Shown piece by piece: positions 12,881 to 25,131 of a stretch of 64,000 nucleotides of DNA. The position numbers and the translations under genes were made by a program. Where the stretch lies: NCBI RefSeq assembly GCF_010389155.1, contig NC_057763.1, positions 34,454,645 through 34,518,644 on the forward strand, in the 5' to 3' direction. Within the stretch, counting starts at the first letter, position 1; each line of letters starts with the position of its first letter. The notes under the pieces are model-generated. The model saw only the letters and a list, made by a program, of their open reading frames with translations. It ran no database searches and was not told the origin of the DNA. The DNA comes from Erigeron canadensis (taxonomy: Eukaryota > Streptophyta > Magnoliopsida > Asterales > Asteraceae).

Positions 12881-13455
12881 ATTGAAATGGTTTATTCGAC
12901 ATCTTTTTCCCAAAGCGATCTTTTAACAAATTATTATCATTGATAGAGTTGATAATGATTAAATAATTTGATTTTTTAGAATCTTAATGTTTTTAATAAA
13001 GTGCATGTATAACTGTATAAGAAGATAAATTATAATAGGCCTGAAAATAGAGTCTTTCTTTTGAATTGTTATATAGTGTGACTTTGTAAGTTGAAATTTG
13101 TTTTGGACTTGCCATTTACATCAGGATTTGCAAACAAGTATATATGTAATTTCAGTTGTTGAAAATTATGATATATGAATCAAAATACCATACAAGTAAC
13201 AACAGATATCATCATAAAAAAAATATATATATATAAGCACATGTGATTCATGAAACACCATTATTAATCTCATGGACTAAAACTTTAAACCCCAAATAAT
13301 ACACCTATAATGATCCCTTTAAATACTTTAGGGCAGCTTAGTGACTTTTATTATCAACCAAAATATATAGGAAAATATTAACTAGAAAAACTCAATGCCT
13401 CTCTAGATCGATATATGCATCTTCTCTTGTATATTCTAAACAAGACATAACCAAA

Positions 13456-14995
13456 CTAGTTACTTCTTGACTGGTGATGAAGCGTGTCGCCAACAACAAC
13501 TTCCAGCTCGAAATGGTCTTGATCTGTGCTCTTCTTATTTGGTTTTTGTGTCTGATCCTTACCGTTTTGCTTATTGCAATCCTTGTATACACAATATAGT
13601 ATCATTTGAGCTATTCCAAATAAGAATCCAGCAATGTTTGGCACCTGATCAACCCAAATCAACGTATTGGATCATTATCATAAAGACGAATATATATATA
13701 TATATATATATATAGAAACTTACAACAAAAAAGAGGCTAGATGTATTTTTACTTACTGCAATGAAGTAGTCGTTTACAAAGAATCCGTAAAAGAACCATG
13801 CCGTGGCACATAGAGTGAGGAAAAATGAGAGCATGAACGGCATGTACTCGACACTTTTTGTTCTGATCACTGTCCTCTGTATATGATGAGGCAAAATTTG
13901 GTTGTTGTGTGATGGGTTTTTTTTTTCATAAAAAGATATTCTACAAAGTTAGTTCCAAACCATTGTGGTAAAAAATTATTACCATGATGCTTAAAGGAGC
14001 GGCGAACACTGCAAGATTAATCACAGCACAAGTCCATCCTACAAGTTCAACTCTTTCCTGGCCTTTTACAAAGAGCATCGAAAGTATCATCACAGTACCA
14101 AGTCCTCCAACATTGAATATAGATATATACTTTATGGTGGATATCTGCAAGCACAATTGTAGCCAAACGTTTTTTTGACAAAATCCTCCTAGCTAAATAG
14201 CATGTGTCAAAAAAGATCTCTTTGTAGTTAAGATTATGTACCTTGGAAGTTTTCGGTGCATAAAAGAGGTACACTGCCAGGTAAATGAGTTCGATAAAAC
14301 ATCCAAAGCCGTTAATGCTTATGATCATGTATGCATTTGTCTTCAGAAAAGCATAGTACAACAACAATGCAGCACTAAAGAGAGCAACCATGTATGGTAT
14401 TGCTTGATATCCTTCTGAAGATTTCTTTCTGTAAATCTTGTAGAATGTTGGCCTAACAAAGCAAAAAAAAAAAAAAAAAACTGATTAGGTTACAAAGAAA
14501 TCACAGAAGTACTTTAAGATATTTAGGTTTGTGGGACTTACAATGGGGCTAGGAACACAAGAAATGATATAATATTACCTGCAGAAACATTGTAAGATAT
14601 CTTAATCACCATGAAACTTGACTATTATTAATCTAAGTAAACAATTGTTGGATGGTCTCCAATGTATAAACCAAGTTTACTTAGATAATCAGAAAAAGTG
14701 TTTCGACAAAATAATAAATAAAAAGGATTATATTGTTTTGCTAGAGAGAAAATGCATTTTGAAAAGCAGGATAGAACATTTTTTTCAAAACCCGTTTTGG
14801 GATCACAAAATATGTTTTTGAAACTTAAAAAACAATGATAAAGTGGGGAAATGAAGAAAAAAACATATTTACAGATAACGAAAACTTTGCAAACACCTTT
14901 AGCGTCGATCATAGTGTTTAAAGTTACATATACAAATCAATACCTAAGAGACCGAAGACAAAAGCCAGGGTTTGAGCATTCAAGAAGGCCAACAT
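13456..14995 (-). CDS. SWEET sugar transporter (clade III type), six exons
   Basis: Minus-strand model: 14995-14944, 14578-14542, 14452-14242, 14144-13983, 13876-13757, 13644-13456; all GT-AG, 256 residues. The start [18 protein letters not shown] leads into [20 protein letters not shown], the first MtN3 helix. [19 protein letters not shown] and [20 protein letters not shown] then complete repeat one. The second MtN3 repeat includes [20 protein letters not shown] and [19 protein letters not shown]. It ends in [19 protein letters not shown] and a polar C-terminal tail. The six-exon structure and seven-helix plan match plant SWEETs. The sequence reads most like clade III (SWEET9-15), which export sucrose at the plasma membrane for phloem loading, nectar or seed filling. 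That subclade call is by recall, not alignment. Confidence 0.95.
13688..13714. repeat. (TA)n microsatellite in SWEET intron
   Basis: About a dozen TA units in the last SWEET intron. Confidence 0.9.
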
Positions 14996-16492
14996 ATTGT
15001 CCAAGTTATGTAATCTTAGATAGACTCGATCTCAATACTTTTTATATATTAAAGCTTGAGAGCGAGTGATTTAAACAATAGACGTAAACATACTATATAT
15101 ACTCGTAGTTTGGCAGATGGAACCTGCTCATTATCGATCAGTAACTTGGACTGTTTCGAGATTTGGTAGCCACATAAATGCTAATGGATTTGGATGCATT
15201 CCAGGGCTATAAGTTTATGGAGTTGGGCAAGGCTTTTATTTGTCATTATATATGTTTAGTGTAGCTTACATAGAAACGTACCAAAAGCAGATATTTAATC
15301 TAATGTCCATCAGGCAGGCAATGTGACAGGAAGAGGATTGCATATCATCTGTATTAATAACACCTCTTGTGTTTGCATATATATCCAATCTAAGTAAATG
15401 TAAAATATATAAGCTAAGCCTGGTTGGCCTAATTAAGTTGTCTGGTTAAATGCCTAAGAAACCAAACTATTAGCTTGAGTGACTGACTGTCCTTCTCTTC
15501 TACTTAATATAACTTCAGCATATTTAAAACATGGCCAGACATCCAAATAATATACTTAATAAAATAAAAAATTGTAACCTTTTCATTTCTTTGGTTTAGT
15601 ACTTTTGACAAATAATAAATCTTATTTTGATTTTTCCAGTTTAGCTAAGAACAAACTTGTAAATAAGCATATTGTATTTTTTTTGTTTTGAGTGCCAAAA
15701 TGACAATAATTGGTTGGGATACCGTTCATTGTTTAGACAGGGCACATACGTGTTTGGCAGGTTACAAATTTTGAGATGGTTTTTATAACATGTTTGTTTG
15801 CTACATTTAAAATGTGTGGTTTACTTTAACATATATAGTCTTCAGCATTTCATATTGGCATTTTATACTCCGTCTAATCATAAAAAATCTACTGTCTAAA
15901 CATAAAACCTATTGATTTGCCTTCAAATAACTCGTGCCGGATTCTTTCAAGTCAATTCAAGAAACAGAACTTTGCAGCAAGGATCATTATCGTTCATATG
16001 AATGTAACAACAGAAATTGAAATCTGATTTCAAAATGAGCTGGATCTTTCTGGTACACGAAAAGAGCTTATGGATGCTTAGTCCTTTTAAGCAGTTTTTG
16101 ATACTGTTTTTTAACTGCCCTTAATTTTACAATTATCACATTTACCCTCTTAATATCAGTTCTTACATGTTAAATCAAGAAATCTATAGTTAACCACCAA
16201 ATTCAACATGGGCTATGGTTGACACTAGCAAGACAACCAACAGTCCATAAAACATGAAGTTGGTAGAAGAAAGTGAAAGCTAATATCATCCATGTTCGAC
16301 ATCATAACTTGTTGCATGTTTAACACAAACAAAATCATAAAATATTTGCCGAACCCGTAAGCAACAAAGCTAGAATACCAAGAGTTATCAAGACTTCAAC
16401 AACAAAACAATATTCAAAAAATAGCTTTGGCAACAGAAACTCCCAAACAAACTATTAACATCTCTCTGGTGCAATAATCATCACTGCAGCGT
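14996..16492. other. Intergenic, SWEET promoter side and ADF 3' side
   Basis: No coding exon or RNA gene is recognised. The bases just above 14996 are the SWEET promoter and leader, and those just below 16492 are the ADF 3' UTR. A tatactccgtc tract near 15866 looks like one end of a Stowaway-type MITE, but no partner end was found. Confidence 0.5.
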
Positions 16493-19053
16493 TTAGTTGG
16501 CCCGGCTCTTGAATACATCAAGATCCATCTCTGTCGGATCAGTTGCTTGAAGTTCCACCTGAATTCCATCCAGTTCCCTCTTAAATCTGTCCTTTGAGCT
16601 AGCATAAATCATTTTGTTTCTCACCCGTGCAGTATCAGGAGACCTTTGCAATATTTCTTATATATTAGCAACAAGCAAAAAAGAAAAAGAAAAAAAAAAC
16701 TGCAAAGCAAGTATAGTTTAGTGTCTCCTTAAAATATATTTGTAATGGCAGGGTTACTTTGAACCCATTAGCATTTTATAGTATATTTAAATTAAATCTA
16801 ATGCTTACCATGCAATGAAAAAGATCCTGCTTTTTTGGCAATTCTCTTCAGTGACAAAATCATAATCAAAAACAGCATATCGACACTCAGATGCAGGAAG
16901 GCAAGCAGCAAAATCCTCGTGGCTTTCAGTTGGCTCGCCAACTTTTTCTACAATCACTTCCTTTTGCTTCTCCTCGATCTTGAAAATAATGAAGCGGTAT
17001 GTTCTTTTGGCCTTCAACTCCAGAAATTTTAGCTTGCACTCATCATGCACAGCCATCCCAGATGCCGCGTTAGCCTACATTTCAAAGTTTACAAATCATG
17101 TAATCATCAACTATCAACCGCATAAAACCTCCAAAACTCGCATATGATCATGAAATCTATTAAATGAAAAGAAATTTTTGTTGAATAAGGGATGCAAATG
17201 AAAGTAAGCCAAAAGAGACCAAAAAGTAAGCATTCTAACACATGTAAATTTGTACGTCATAAAGATAGTAGGAATTTCAATGTGCCCCACTAGATGAAGA
17301 TACTACCAGCTACATCTCACAGGCCTTAGTGCTCTAAAGCAAGTAAAAGTAAAATCGCATTTGGTTCACAGTCGATAATTTAAGAAGTGTATAGGTAGGA
17401 TAATAGGATGGAAAGGGAATGGGTATGATAATAGGGTGGAACGGGAATGTGTATGATTACCAACAAAAAAAATGCCTGAGTTATGAAGAAGTCAAGAAAC
17501 ACCACTGTATCTGTTGAAGAAATGAATGTACAATATAGTAAACAGGAGGGGTATTGAGCCGGAATGAATTTATTAAGCCAAGCCCCCTTACCAAGTGTAA
17601 GGATACAGAAATTCATGGGTTTCCTTTCCATTACTAAACTCCATATGCATTGACCAAACACTCATAAAAGTCCCACTCTTTCATTGAGTATTCTTGTTAA
17701 CTCAAAGCCATCAACCGAACACCTCCTTAAGCTACTATAACAGACGCCAGGCCACCAGCATGTAGCAGAATATGCGGTTGAGGTATATCAAATAGTTTTC
17801 AAAAGCTGATGTATTGTGTAACTAACTTTCAAGCACAGACTAACACACAAGGAACGACTTGTGCACATGACAGAAGATGAAATTGAGCAACTAAACATAA
17901 TGAAGTAAAGTCAGCAGGGTAAACATACTAGTTCTACATTCCAGACGCATTTGCAGGCGACCTTCTTTCACCAAACTTGCCAAGCATGAACACCAATTAT
18001 CTTCCTTGTTAAAGGAAGGGGAAAAAACCATCAAGGCTATAGCTTGTTACGGACATCGTAAGGTCCAAAAAAAGTACATTCTCTGGCAGCATTCATCCAA
18101 TTAGAGACATGATGAAATTGACAAGAGAGATCTTACAAGTAAAACTGTCCATATGATCCTTTTTTCGAAGTGTCACAGATTAAAAACTACAGATATTATT
18201 AGAGCCTTTCAAGAACTATAATTCAAGGCGACGTCATTCGACGGCCTTTCATCTCAAACTTATTGTCCTTGAATTGCTCTTGATGCTTCATGAAAACCCT
18301 TATCAATATCAGTAGTTGATAAAAATGCACAGACAAATAATCTAGCCGAAACTAATAGTATTCATGCATATACACTAACCCTAAAGTGTTGATAAAATAA
18401 AATTAAATCCAATCACCATAAAACAGATCTTCAGAAACAAACGATGAAATAGATCATACAGCAATAACATCAACCAATACTGAGGCAAAAAATATAAACA
18501 AAATAAAGCTAAGTATCTATAAACTATGTCCTCTTGTACCAAACAAATACGAATAAATGTTCTTCTTTGTTCATAATGCAGAACTCAAAAGAACATGTGA
18601 CGTTTGCATAACGTATCCGATTTTAGTATTACCTACACTGTATAACCGACCCTGCGAAATAAGAACATCAGACTGAAAATTTGAGACTGTTTATTAACTT
18701 GCAAGCTCAAGTCCACAACGTATACGTTAACTAAATGTCTAAATCCGGATACCGTTAAATCTAAATATTTTACAATGCTTCTAGCACACACATAAACAAA
18801 CAAAGGCAGATACCTGTATTTAACTTTCTTAGCTAAATTATGTGATAATCATAAACGAAATATTAGATCCATAAGCTCAAGGGCAAAAACGAGGTCGGTC
18901 CAATAATAACAATTAACAAACTAGGACTTCAAATTATGCAACATTGCCAACAAATATGCAATGATAATTAAAAGTTACAGAAGCAGTAAATAAATAAACT
19001 GAAGAAAGTAAAAGAAAAAAAATAAGTGTAATATGAATATGTGGACTGACCAT
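16493..19053 (-). CDS. Actin-depolymerising factor (ADF/cofilin), three exons
   Basis: Minus-strand model: exon 1 is only the ATG (19053-19051, followed directly by gtcagt); exon 2 is 17074-16809; exon 3 is 16643-16493. The product is exactly 139 residues, the standard plant ADF length, and starts [15 protein letters not shown]. Ser6 is the position phosphorylated in plant ADFs. Exon 2 encodes [17 protein letters not shown] and [20 protein letters not shown]. Exon 3 opens with [20 protein letters not shown], which includes the long actin-binding helix, and ends with FKSRAN. ADFs sever and depolymerise F-actin in the cytoplasm. An exon break right after the ATG is a known feature of plant ADF genes. 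Intron 1 is about 2 kb. The leader is CT-rich (GA-rich on the plus strand, 19095-19145). Confidence 0.95.
17357..17664. mobile_element. Probable MITE in ADF intron 1
   Basis: The ends read gcatttggttcacag on the left and, in reverse, gagtgtttggtcaatgcat on the right. The interior has repeated ggaatggg/ggatgg and the complementary tttcctttccatt. This is the layout of a common plant MITE type whose ends carry a TTTGGT motif. Target duplications were not identified. Confidence 0.4.
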
Positions 19054-19253
19054 TGAGGATTGATCGGAGAGGCGCCAAACCGAACGGAATTGTAGAGTGA
19101 GAGAGAGAAAGGGAGAAATGAGTGATTTGTAGAAAGAGAGAGATTTTTTTGGGGAGTTTTTGCTGCTTCGGTGGGTGGGTGGCTGCTGCTTCTGCTGCCA
19201 AACACTCGGTTTAAGATAATTACGTCTTTTTTTTTTTTTTTCTTCATAAAAAA

Positions 19254-19960
19254 AAGATCAACATAAAGTATAACAATAACAATCTAATTATATAGATTTA
19301 GAGGTTGTCACCTCGTCATTATGTTTTAGACCACCCACATCCCCAACCTTTTTGGTAGGTCACTGAAAATATTTTTTTAAAAATGAAAAACTCACTTAAA
19401 ATAACAACTTGGTTACTTGATTTAAAAGAGTCATCCAACTTTTGCCACTTGTCATTATACGATTAGTTAAGATTTATTTATAAACCTTATTGGTTTGTCT
19501 TTTAGTTGAGTTGTGAATGTGGATAAAGGTTGAGTTAGATTGGGTTGTTTAGGTAGAAGAGGGATAAATTAATTTTTTATTAAAGGTTAGGTTGATGTAA
19601 GTTGGGAGTGTGTATAGTCTTAAAAATGATTTAAAACTGAGTTTTGGATAACAATTTTTATTTTACTCGTATTTTGAAAACTCTGTTTTTTTTAATGCAA
19701 ACATAAATTATCATTTTTTCAACCAAATATATTTTTTTTAATAGTTTAGATTTATAAACACAATGATTATATAAACTTTTTAAAATGCAAGATCCAAACA
19801 CCTCTGAATTAAAACTTCTTTAAATTACAGCAAAATTAAATTAACTTGCTATTAAGAAGGTGTTTACGATTGCGTTATAAAGTGATTATCTGATTATTAC
19901 GTTTGTAAAACACAAATAATCTAAAAAGGTGTTTGTATGAACAAGTGATTATTGGCTATG
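19254..19960. other. Intergenic, no gene seen
   Basis: AT-rich DNA upstream of the ADF leader. From about 19858 a GGTGTTTACG motif opens a segment (gtgattatctgattattacg) resembling the MITE at 59179-59384. A matching end (atcaaacatccc) occurs at about 20430, so an older MITE may be split by the repeat block at 19973-20335. Confidence 0.4.
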
Positions 19961-19972
19961 AATAGAGGTGGC

Positions 19973-20335
19973 ATATCGTGTCCGACACGAACACGATAGG
20001 GTTAAACAAGAACATGACACGATAGTTAATCGTGTCAGTTTTCCAAACACGAATACGACACGATTTTTAACAAGTTACACGATAAGGGACCTGTTAAGGG
20101 ACTTGTTAAAAGTTACACAATAAAGGATCTGTTAAGGGACCTGATAACGTATCTTATCGTGTTTTAATGTGTCTTTAACGGCTCTTTAACGTGTCTTAAC
20201 ATGTTCATATATATACTACTTTTCTTATCGTGTTTTAACAGGTTCGGACCTGTTAGGACACGATAACTATTTGTGTCTTAACAGGTACCTGTTAAGACAC
20301 GAAACACGTTAAGGCCAAATACGAAACACGAAAAA
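19973..20335. mobile_element. Degenerate hAT-like element rich in cgtgt/acacg motifs
   Basis: It begins taGAGGTGGCATATCGTGTC, like a hAT terminus followed by sub-terminal repeats. The block then repeats acacga/cgtgt and gttaaggga/ctgttaa motifs on both strands. No right terminus or target duplication is clear, so it is probably truncated. Confidence 0.4.
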
Positions 20336-20647
20336 ATCATGTAGTTATATGCTTCTTCAAAACGCAGTTTTGAAAACGCATAATCTATTTTGAAAACGCA
20401 TATTTTGTTTTGGAATCACAATATCAAACATCCCTAAAACTATTTAACTATACACGTTATAAAATAATAGTTGTTATAGCTAATATTTAGTCATTTTTCA
20501 TAATCACAAAACTCATTTTGAGTTCTCGTTCCTTTTTTAGCCCTAGAAACCCCTCCCCCTCATTTTAGTGTCTTGCATTCTTTGAATTTCCATTCAAGTT
20601 TTTGAATTTTTAGTATGGATTTGATCAAGATTAAATGTCTCTGTAAT

Positions 20648-21162
20648 TAGGGTTGTAAATGGTTTGGTTTTCTAGAAATTCGAACCGATTTTTCAAGTTC
20701 GGTTCGCTACAGTTAGTTAAAAATTTTGAACAATTAATTTCGGTTACCAGTTGATCGGTTACCCAAAAAATTCGGTTAATTTCAATTTGGTTTCGGTTAA
20801 CCATTTATAAAAGTCATGCTAATATAAAGGTCAAGTTTTCAATTATGATAGTCAATTTACATTTTTAGTATCATAATTTACTACTTAAATGTCCTTAATA
20901 TGATATTACTAATATTTTTGATATATATTTTAAGCAAAGTAACAAAATTTCCTAAAAAATGTTGTATATGTGATTATATGTAGGCATATATCAGACTTCG
21001 GTTCAGTTCGGTTAACCACAGGTAATGAAAATCAAAAACCATAATGGAACCGTTATACATCGATTTTTCAGTTTTCGATTTTTCCAGGTTTCGCTTTTTT
21101 TTCGGTTTCAGATCTCACGGTTTGTCTGGTTTTTTGGTTTTCCGGTTATTTTCTCACCCCTA
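20648..21162. mobile_element. Non-autonomous hAT transposon, 515 bp, perfect 8-bp TSD
   Basis: The left end is TAGGGTTGTAAATGG and the right end in reverse is TAGGGGTGAGAAA. The insertion is flanked by identical 8-base duplications, tctgtaat, at 20640-20647 and 21163-21170. Sub-terminal DNA repeats ggttcggtt/ggttaacc motifs, usual for hAT ends. There is no transposase. Confidence 0.88.
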
Positions 21163-21170
21163 TCTGTAAT

Positions 21171-22791
21171 CATCTACATGTATTATAGGTTATCCTCGTT
21201 TGATTTCATGTATTATTGGTCAATATAATGATCGTGATTAAATGTGTTGTCATCAAGATTAAATGTTTTGTTAACATTTGTATCTTACAGTGCATTCTTG
21301 AGTTTATTAAGAGTGATAAAAAAAAGATATGATAAGAAAAAGTTAATTTTCTTATTCTCGAGTTTTTTTAAACAAGAAAAACAAATGATAAAAAAGACTA
21401 TTTGTTTCAGGATTTTCCAACAAAAAATGGCCGGATTTGGACAGAAAAGTGTATATTGAAGTATAAAAGTATCAATCTACCCCTCGAATGATTGAATATG
21501 TGCTTCAACCGATCCCCTGGAATCTGTTGCCGCAACCAATCTATGCAAATAGGAAACAAATCAGAAGACTATGGAAGAGGATGGTGCTTGTTAATGGCAA
21601 CAACGTCATTGGGTTTCCATTTTTCTAGGTATTTGTGATTACAAAATGACTCGAGAATAAAAGTAGAAGGATATGAGTTTTGAAAATGAATAATGAGAAG
21701 ATGAAGGTTATTATGATAGATGAATGATATCGATGGATATAAAGAACATACGATGGGTATCTTTTGTTCATATGTGATATATTTTATGTGTTAATCTTAT
21801 CCATCCATCCGTCAATTATAAATTCTAACATTTTATATATCAAATAAATAAGTAAGACGGATGTTTATAATAAATAATGTATAATATGTCTGATTTTTAT
21901 CCTTTCTTTTCCAATTTATTTTTTTGTAAATTGTAACTCAAGAATGTGTTATGTTAATATGATTTTTTCTTATCTTTTATTTTCATCTCCATTCCTTTCA
22001 TTAGCTAGATCTGCATCCTTTAAAACGTGTTGTACCTTGAAGTCCAATAAGGTTGAGCAAATATATGTGATGAGACAAGAGATTTGATAATTGATTTATG
22101 GAATTGTTTTAGTTTGCCCAGTAACAACCTTTTTGTTTAGACATTATCATTTGTCTAGATAAGTTATTTATGATGTGCATTGGTTGTTTAATGTTTGGAA
22201 GACCGTTGGCGAGTTTGAAAATTTTGAAGTGTTAAGATTCTTTAAGTTTTAATTGTTTTTAACCAACTTAATAAATAACAATAATTGATGATGAAAAGTT
22301 ATCAACTACGTGAAAAAGAAAAACACATACGGAGTAAAAGATAGTTTTTAGTGTGACATTATAACCCATTACAACTACAACTTCATATTTTTTTAAAGAT
22401 TAAATATATATTTAAGTGCGATTACGATATAGTGTTTAAAGTTTATACTTAACACAAACAACACTTTCAAATTTCAACATGATTTAGGGAAAACTCTTTT
22501 ATATTATGCATTACAAGACACAATGTAATCATTGAAAAAAATAATGAATTTATGATTAAAAAACAAACATAATTCATGGTAATCTAAGTTGTGTTTGTTA
22601 TATTCTTAATAAAAATATAATGTAATAAAAAATATTTAATTTATTAAGTCATTAGAAATGTTTACTTTTTGACTTAACAAGAAAAAACAACAACCATATT
22701 TAATAAATCAATACAAATATTGTTAATTAATTAAGTTAGTATATCAATTAAAAAAAACACAAACAAATCCAACTGTATTCAATTAGTTGAA
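21171..22791. other. Intergenic, no gene seen
   Basis: AT-rich DNA with only short chance frames. An acatacggagtaaaag motif at about 22327 is like a Stowaway MITE end. No second end was located. Confidence 0.5.
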
Positions 22792-23950
22792 GGGATAATG
22801 ACCTGTGGATGTAGTGAACTATGACAAGATGTCTATGTTACGTATTGATCTAATCGGGGATCTATGTTATGTAACGAACTTACCAAAACTGTATAAGTGA
22901 TGCATATTACCGGGTAATCTACAGGTAACGGGTTACCATCCATTTTTTTATAAGATAATGACATGTGGATGTAATGAACTATGACAAAATATCTATGTTA
23001 TGTATTGATCTAATCGGGAGTCTATGTTATGTAACGAACTTACCGAAACTGTCTAAGGGATGCATGTTACAGGCTAAAGCCGGTCATTAATTTTTTTCCC
23101 TTTATTTTTTAATCTTAATAATTAATTAATTTATTTAACATATATAAATAAATATAAGTTATGAAAACATATATGTATATAAGTTCTGTAATTATATAAA
23201 AACTGTAAACACCTTCATATCTTCTGGCCGCCACCTACCTCTCCATTTTTCCGATTAACCCTAACACAATCATATACCAAAAAATTATAGATCTCAAAAA
23301 TTACGATCCCTTATAAGGACAAAAACCTGAAACCAATCACTACATATATTCTCAAACATATACACATTGACACACAAATTTAAGGGTACATATATACAAC
23401 CCACACAAACAAACAATGAGAGACTAGGATACGTATTCTTACATGGCTTCTTGAAGCATAACTTAGAATTGAAATGGAAAAGAATAACTAATTGCTAGAT
23501 TTTAGTTAAAGCAACAAAACAACAAACTTAGAAGAACGCATTACAAGCCTAAAGCTGAAAAGATCAAATCTCTTTGACCTCAGAATTCATCATTTCTCTT
23601 TTCGGGATAGTAATAAATAACAAAATGGAAACAAGAAAATACTAGTTCTCAAATACTCAGGAGGAGTTGGAAACAATAAATAACATTAATCACTTAGACA
23701 GTTTTGGTAGGTTCATTACATAACATAGACCCCTGATTAGATCAATACATAACATAGACATTTTGTCATAGTTCACTACATTCACAGGTCATTATCCTTT
23801 TGGATGGTAATCGGCTACCTTTAGATTACCCGGTAACATGCATCACTTAGACAGTTTTGGTAAGTTCGTTACATAACATAGACCCTCGATTAAATCAATA
23901 CATAACATAGACATTTTGTCATAGTTCATTACCCTGCAGGTCATTATCCC
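22792..23950. mobile_element. Mutator-like non-autonomous element with tandemly repeated inverted arms
   Basis: The ends are GGGATAATGACCTGTGGATG and, in reverse, GGGATAATGACCTGCAGGGT. Each arm holds two tandem copies of a unit of roughly 140-180 bases containing gaactatgacaa, ctatgttatgta, ttgatctaatcgggg and aacgaacttacc. The left arm is about 22792-23085 and the right arm about 23680-23950 in opposite orientation. Imperfect 9-base flanks, ttagttgaa (22783-22791) and ttggttaaa (23951-23959), match at 7 of 9 with two A/G changes, which fits a Mutator-type duplication. The 600-base interior has no recognised gene. It ends about 425 bases before the H2A.W ATG. Confidence 0.75.
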
Positions 23951-24096
23951 TTGGTTAAAATGCAAGTTATCATTGTGATCGAACCGTTTTAAAGTCGATT
24001 TACACAAATTAAGTTTTTCATTGGTTGTACATTGAAGACGTGATAGAGCAAATTACTCGTAACAAAAAACCATATGAAAACCAAAATCATCCTCGC

Positions 24097-24104
24097 GCGG
24101 GAAA
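24097..24104 (+). promoter_or_regulatory. E2F-type site upstream of H2A.W
   Basis: GCGGGAAA, in the context cctcgcgcgggaaacg, is the reverse complement of the E2F consensus TTTSSCGC. It lies about 180 bases before the TATA box, fitting S-phase control of a histone gene. Confidence 0.6.
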
Positions 24105-24185
24105 CGAAGAAAACCAAACAAAACTAAAACACCATCCAAATTTCAAAATATTCACCAAGCCTTCCCATTGGTCACTTCCACTTCA

Positions 24186-24193
24186 CACGGATC
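24186..24193 (+). promoter_or_regulatory. Histone octamer-like element
   Basis: CACGGATC matches the plant histone octamer CGCGGATC at 7 of 8 positions and lies about 90 bases upstream of the TATA box. Confidence 0.45.
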
Positions 24194-24280
24194 CATATAA
24201 AACAAATCTACACCCTACGATCAACCAGAATCCAACGGCAAACAACATTCCGGATCAAATACCCCCGATCCATTTCTCCT

Positions 24281-24288
24281 TATATAAA
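24281..24288 (+). promoter_or_regulatory. TATA box of H2A.W
   Basis: TATATAAA, 88 bases before the ATG, leaving a leader of about 60 bases. Confidence 0.75.
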
Positions 24289-24375
24289 CAAACTCACAAA
24301 TTTTAATCAAATCATTCATCACTATTGTATTTTCACATTATACATTTTAGAGAAAAAAAATAATAATTTGAAAGA

Positions 24376-25131
24376 ATGGATACCACCGGAAAAGCGAAAA
24401 AGGGTGCCGCAGGTCGCAAAGGTGGCGGTCCAAGGAAGAAGGCAGTTACCCGGTCAATCCGTGCCGGTCTACAGTTTCCCGTCGGTAGAATTGGGCGGTA
24501 CTTGAAAAACGGTCGTTATGCTAAACGTGTCGGTACCGGAGCTCCGGTTTACCTCGCCGCCGTCCTCGAGTACCTTGCCGCTGAAGTAAGTTTATGTTAA
24601 TTCTGTGTTTTAGCAATTTAATTTCATTTATAGGGTTTCCAATAACAAAATCCCCAAATTTTCAACTTTAGCGGTTATTAAATAACTTTCACAATCATTT
24701 GATTTTATTAATTATTATCTCAATTAATTGTTTCATTTTCTTCTATACTTAATTCTGAATCAAGTTTTAATAGAAATTAAACCAGTAATATTAGGGTTTG
24801 TTAAAATGTAATTTTCAGATCTGAATATAATTAATTAATTTAATAAATGGAAATGGTTGGTGTTTGGAAACAGGTATTGGAGTTGGCAGGAAATGCAGCA
24901 AGGGATAACAAGAAGAACAGGATAATACCAAGGCATGTATTGTTGGCAATCAGGAATGATGATGAGCTTGGAAAACTCTTGTCTGGAGTAACTATCGCAC
25001 ACGGCGGCGTTCTTCCAAATATCAACCCTGTTTTGTTACCGAAGAAGACCGGTGCTGCTGCCGCGAAAGAGCCAAAGTCTCCGGCTAAAACTACCAAGTC
25101 TCCTAAGAAGACAGCTGCTGCTGCTGAGTAG
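24376..25131 (+). CDS. Histone H2A, H2A.W type, two exons
   Basis: Exons 24376-24585 and 24874-25131 give 155 residues. The core reads [39 protein letters not shown], then [20 protein letters not shown] and [18 protein letters not shown], a complete H2A histone fold with the acidic-patch region. The extended C-terminal tail carries SPAK and KSPKK motifs ([14 protein letters not shown]). This is the hallmark of plant-specific H2A.W, which marks constitutive heterochromatin and binds linker DNA. The N-terminus is lysine/glycine-rich ([20 protein letters not shown]). One intron splitting the fold just after LEYLAAE is normal for this class. The E2F and octamer-like sites upstream support replication-coupled expression. 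The nearest upstream neighbour is a Mutator-like transposon. Confidence 0.95.

Noticed and set aside
18968..19247. Minus-strand frame starting MAAEAAATHPPK just above the ADF start
   Set aside because: It lies in the CT-rich ADF leader and runs past the ATG-only exon into the intron; the ADF model explains the region.
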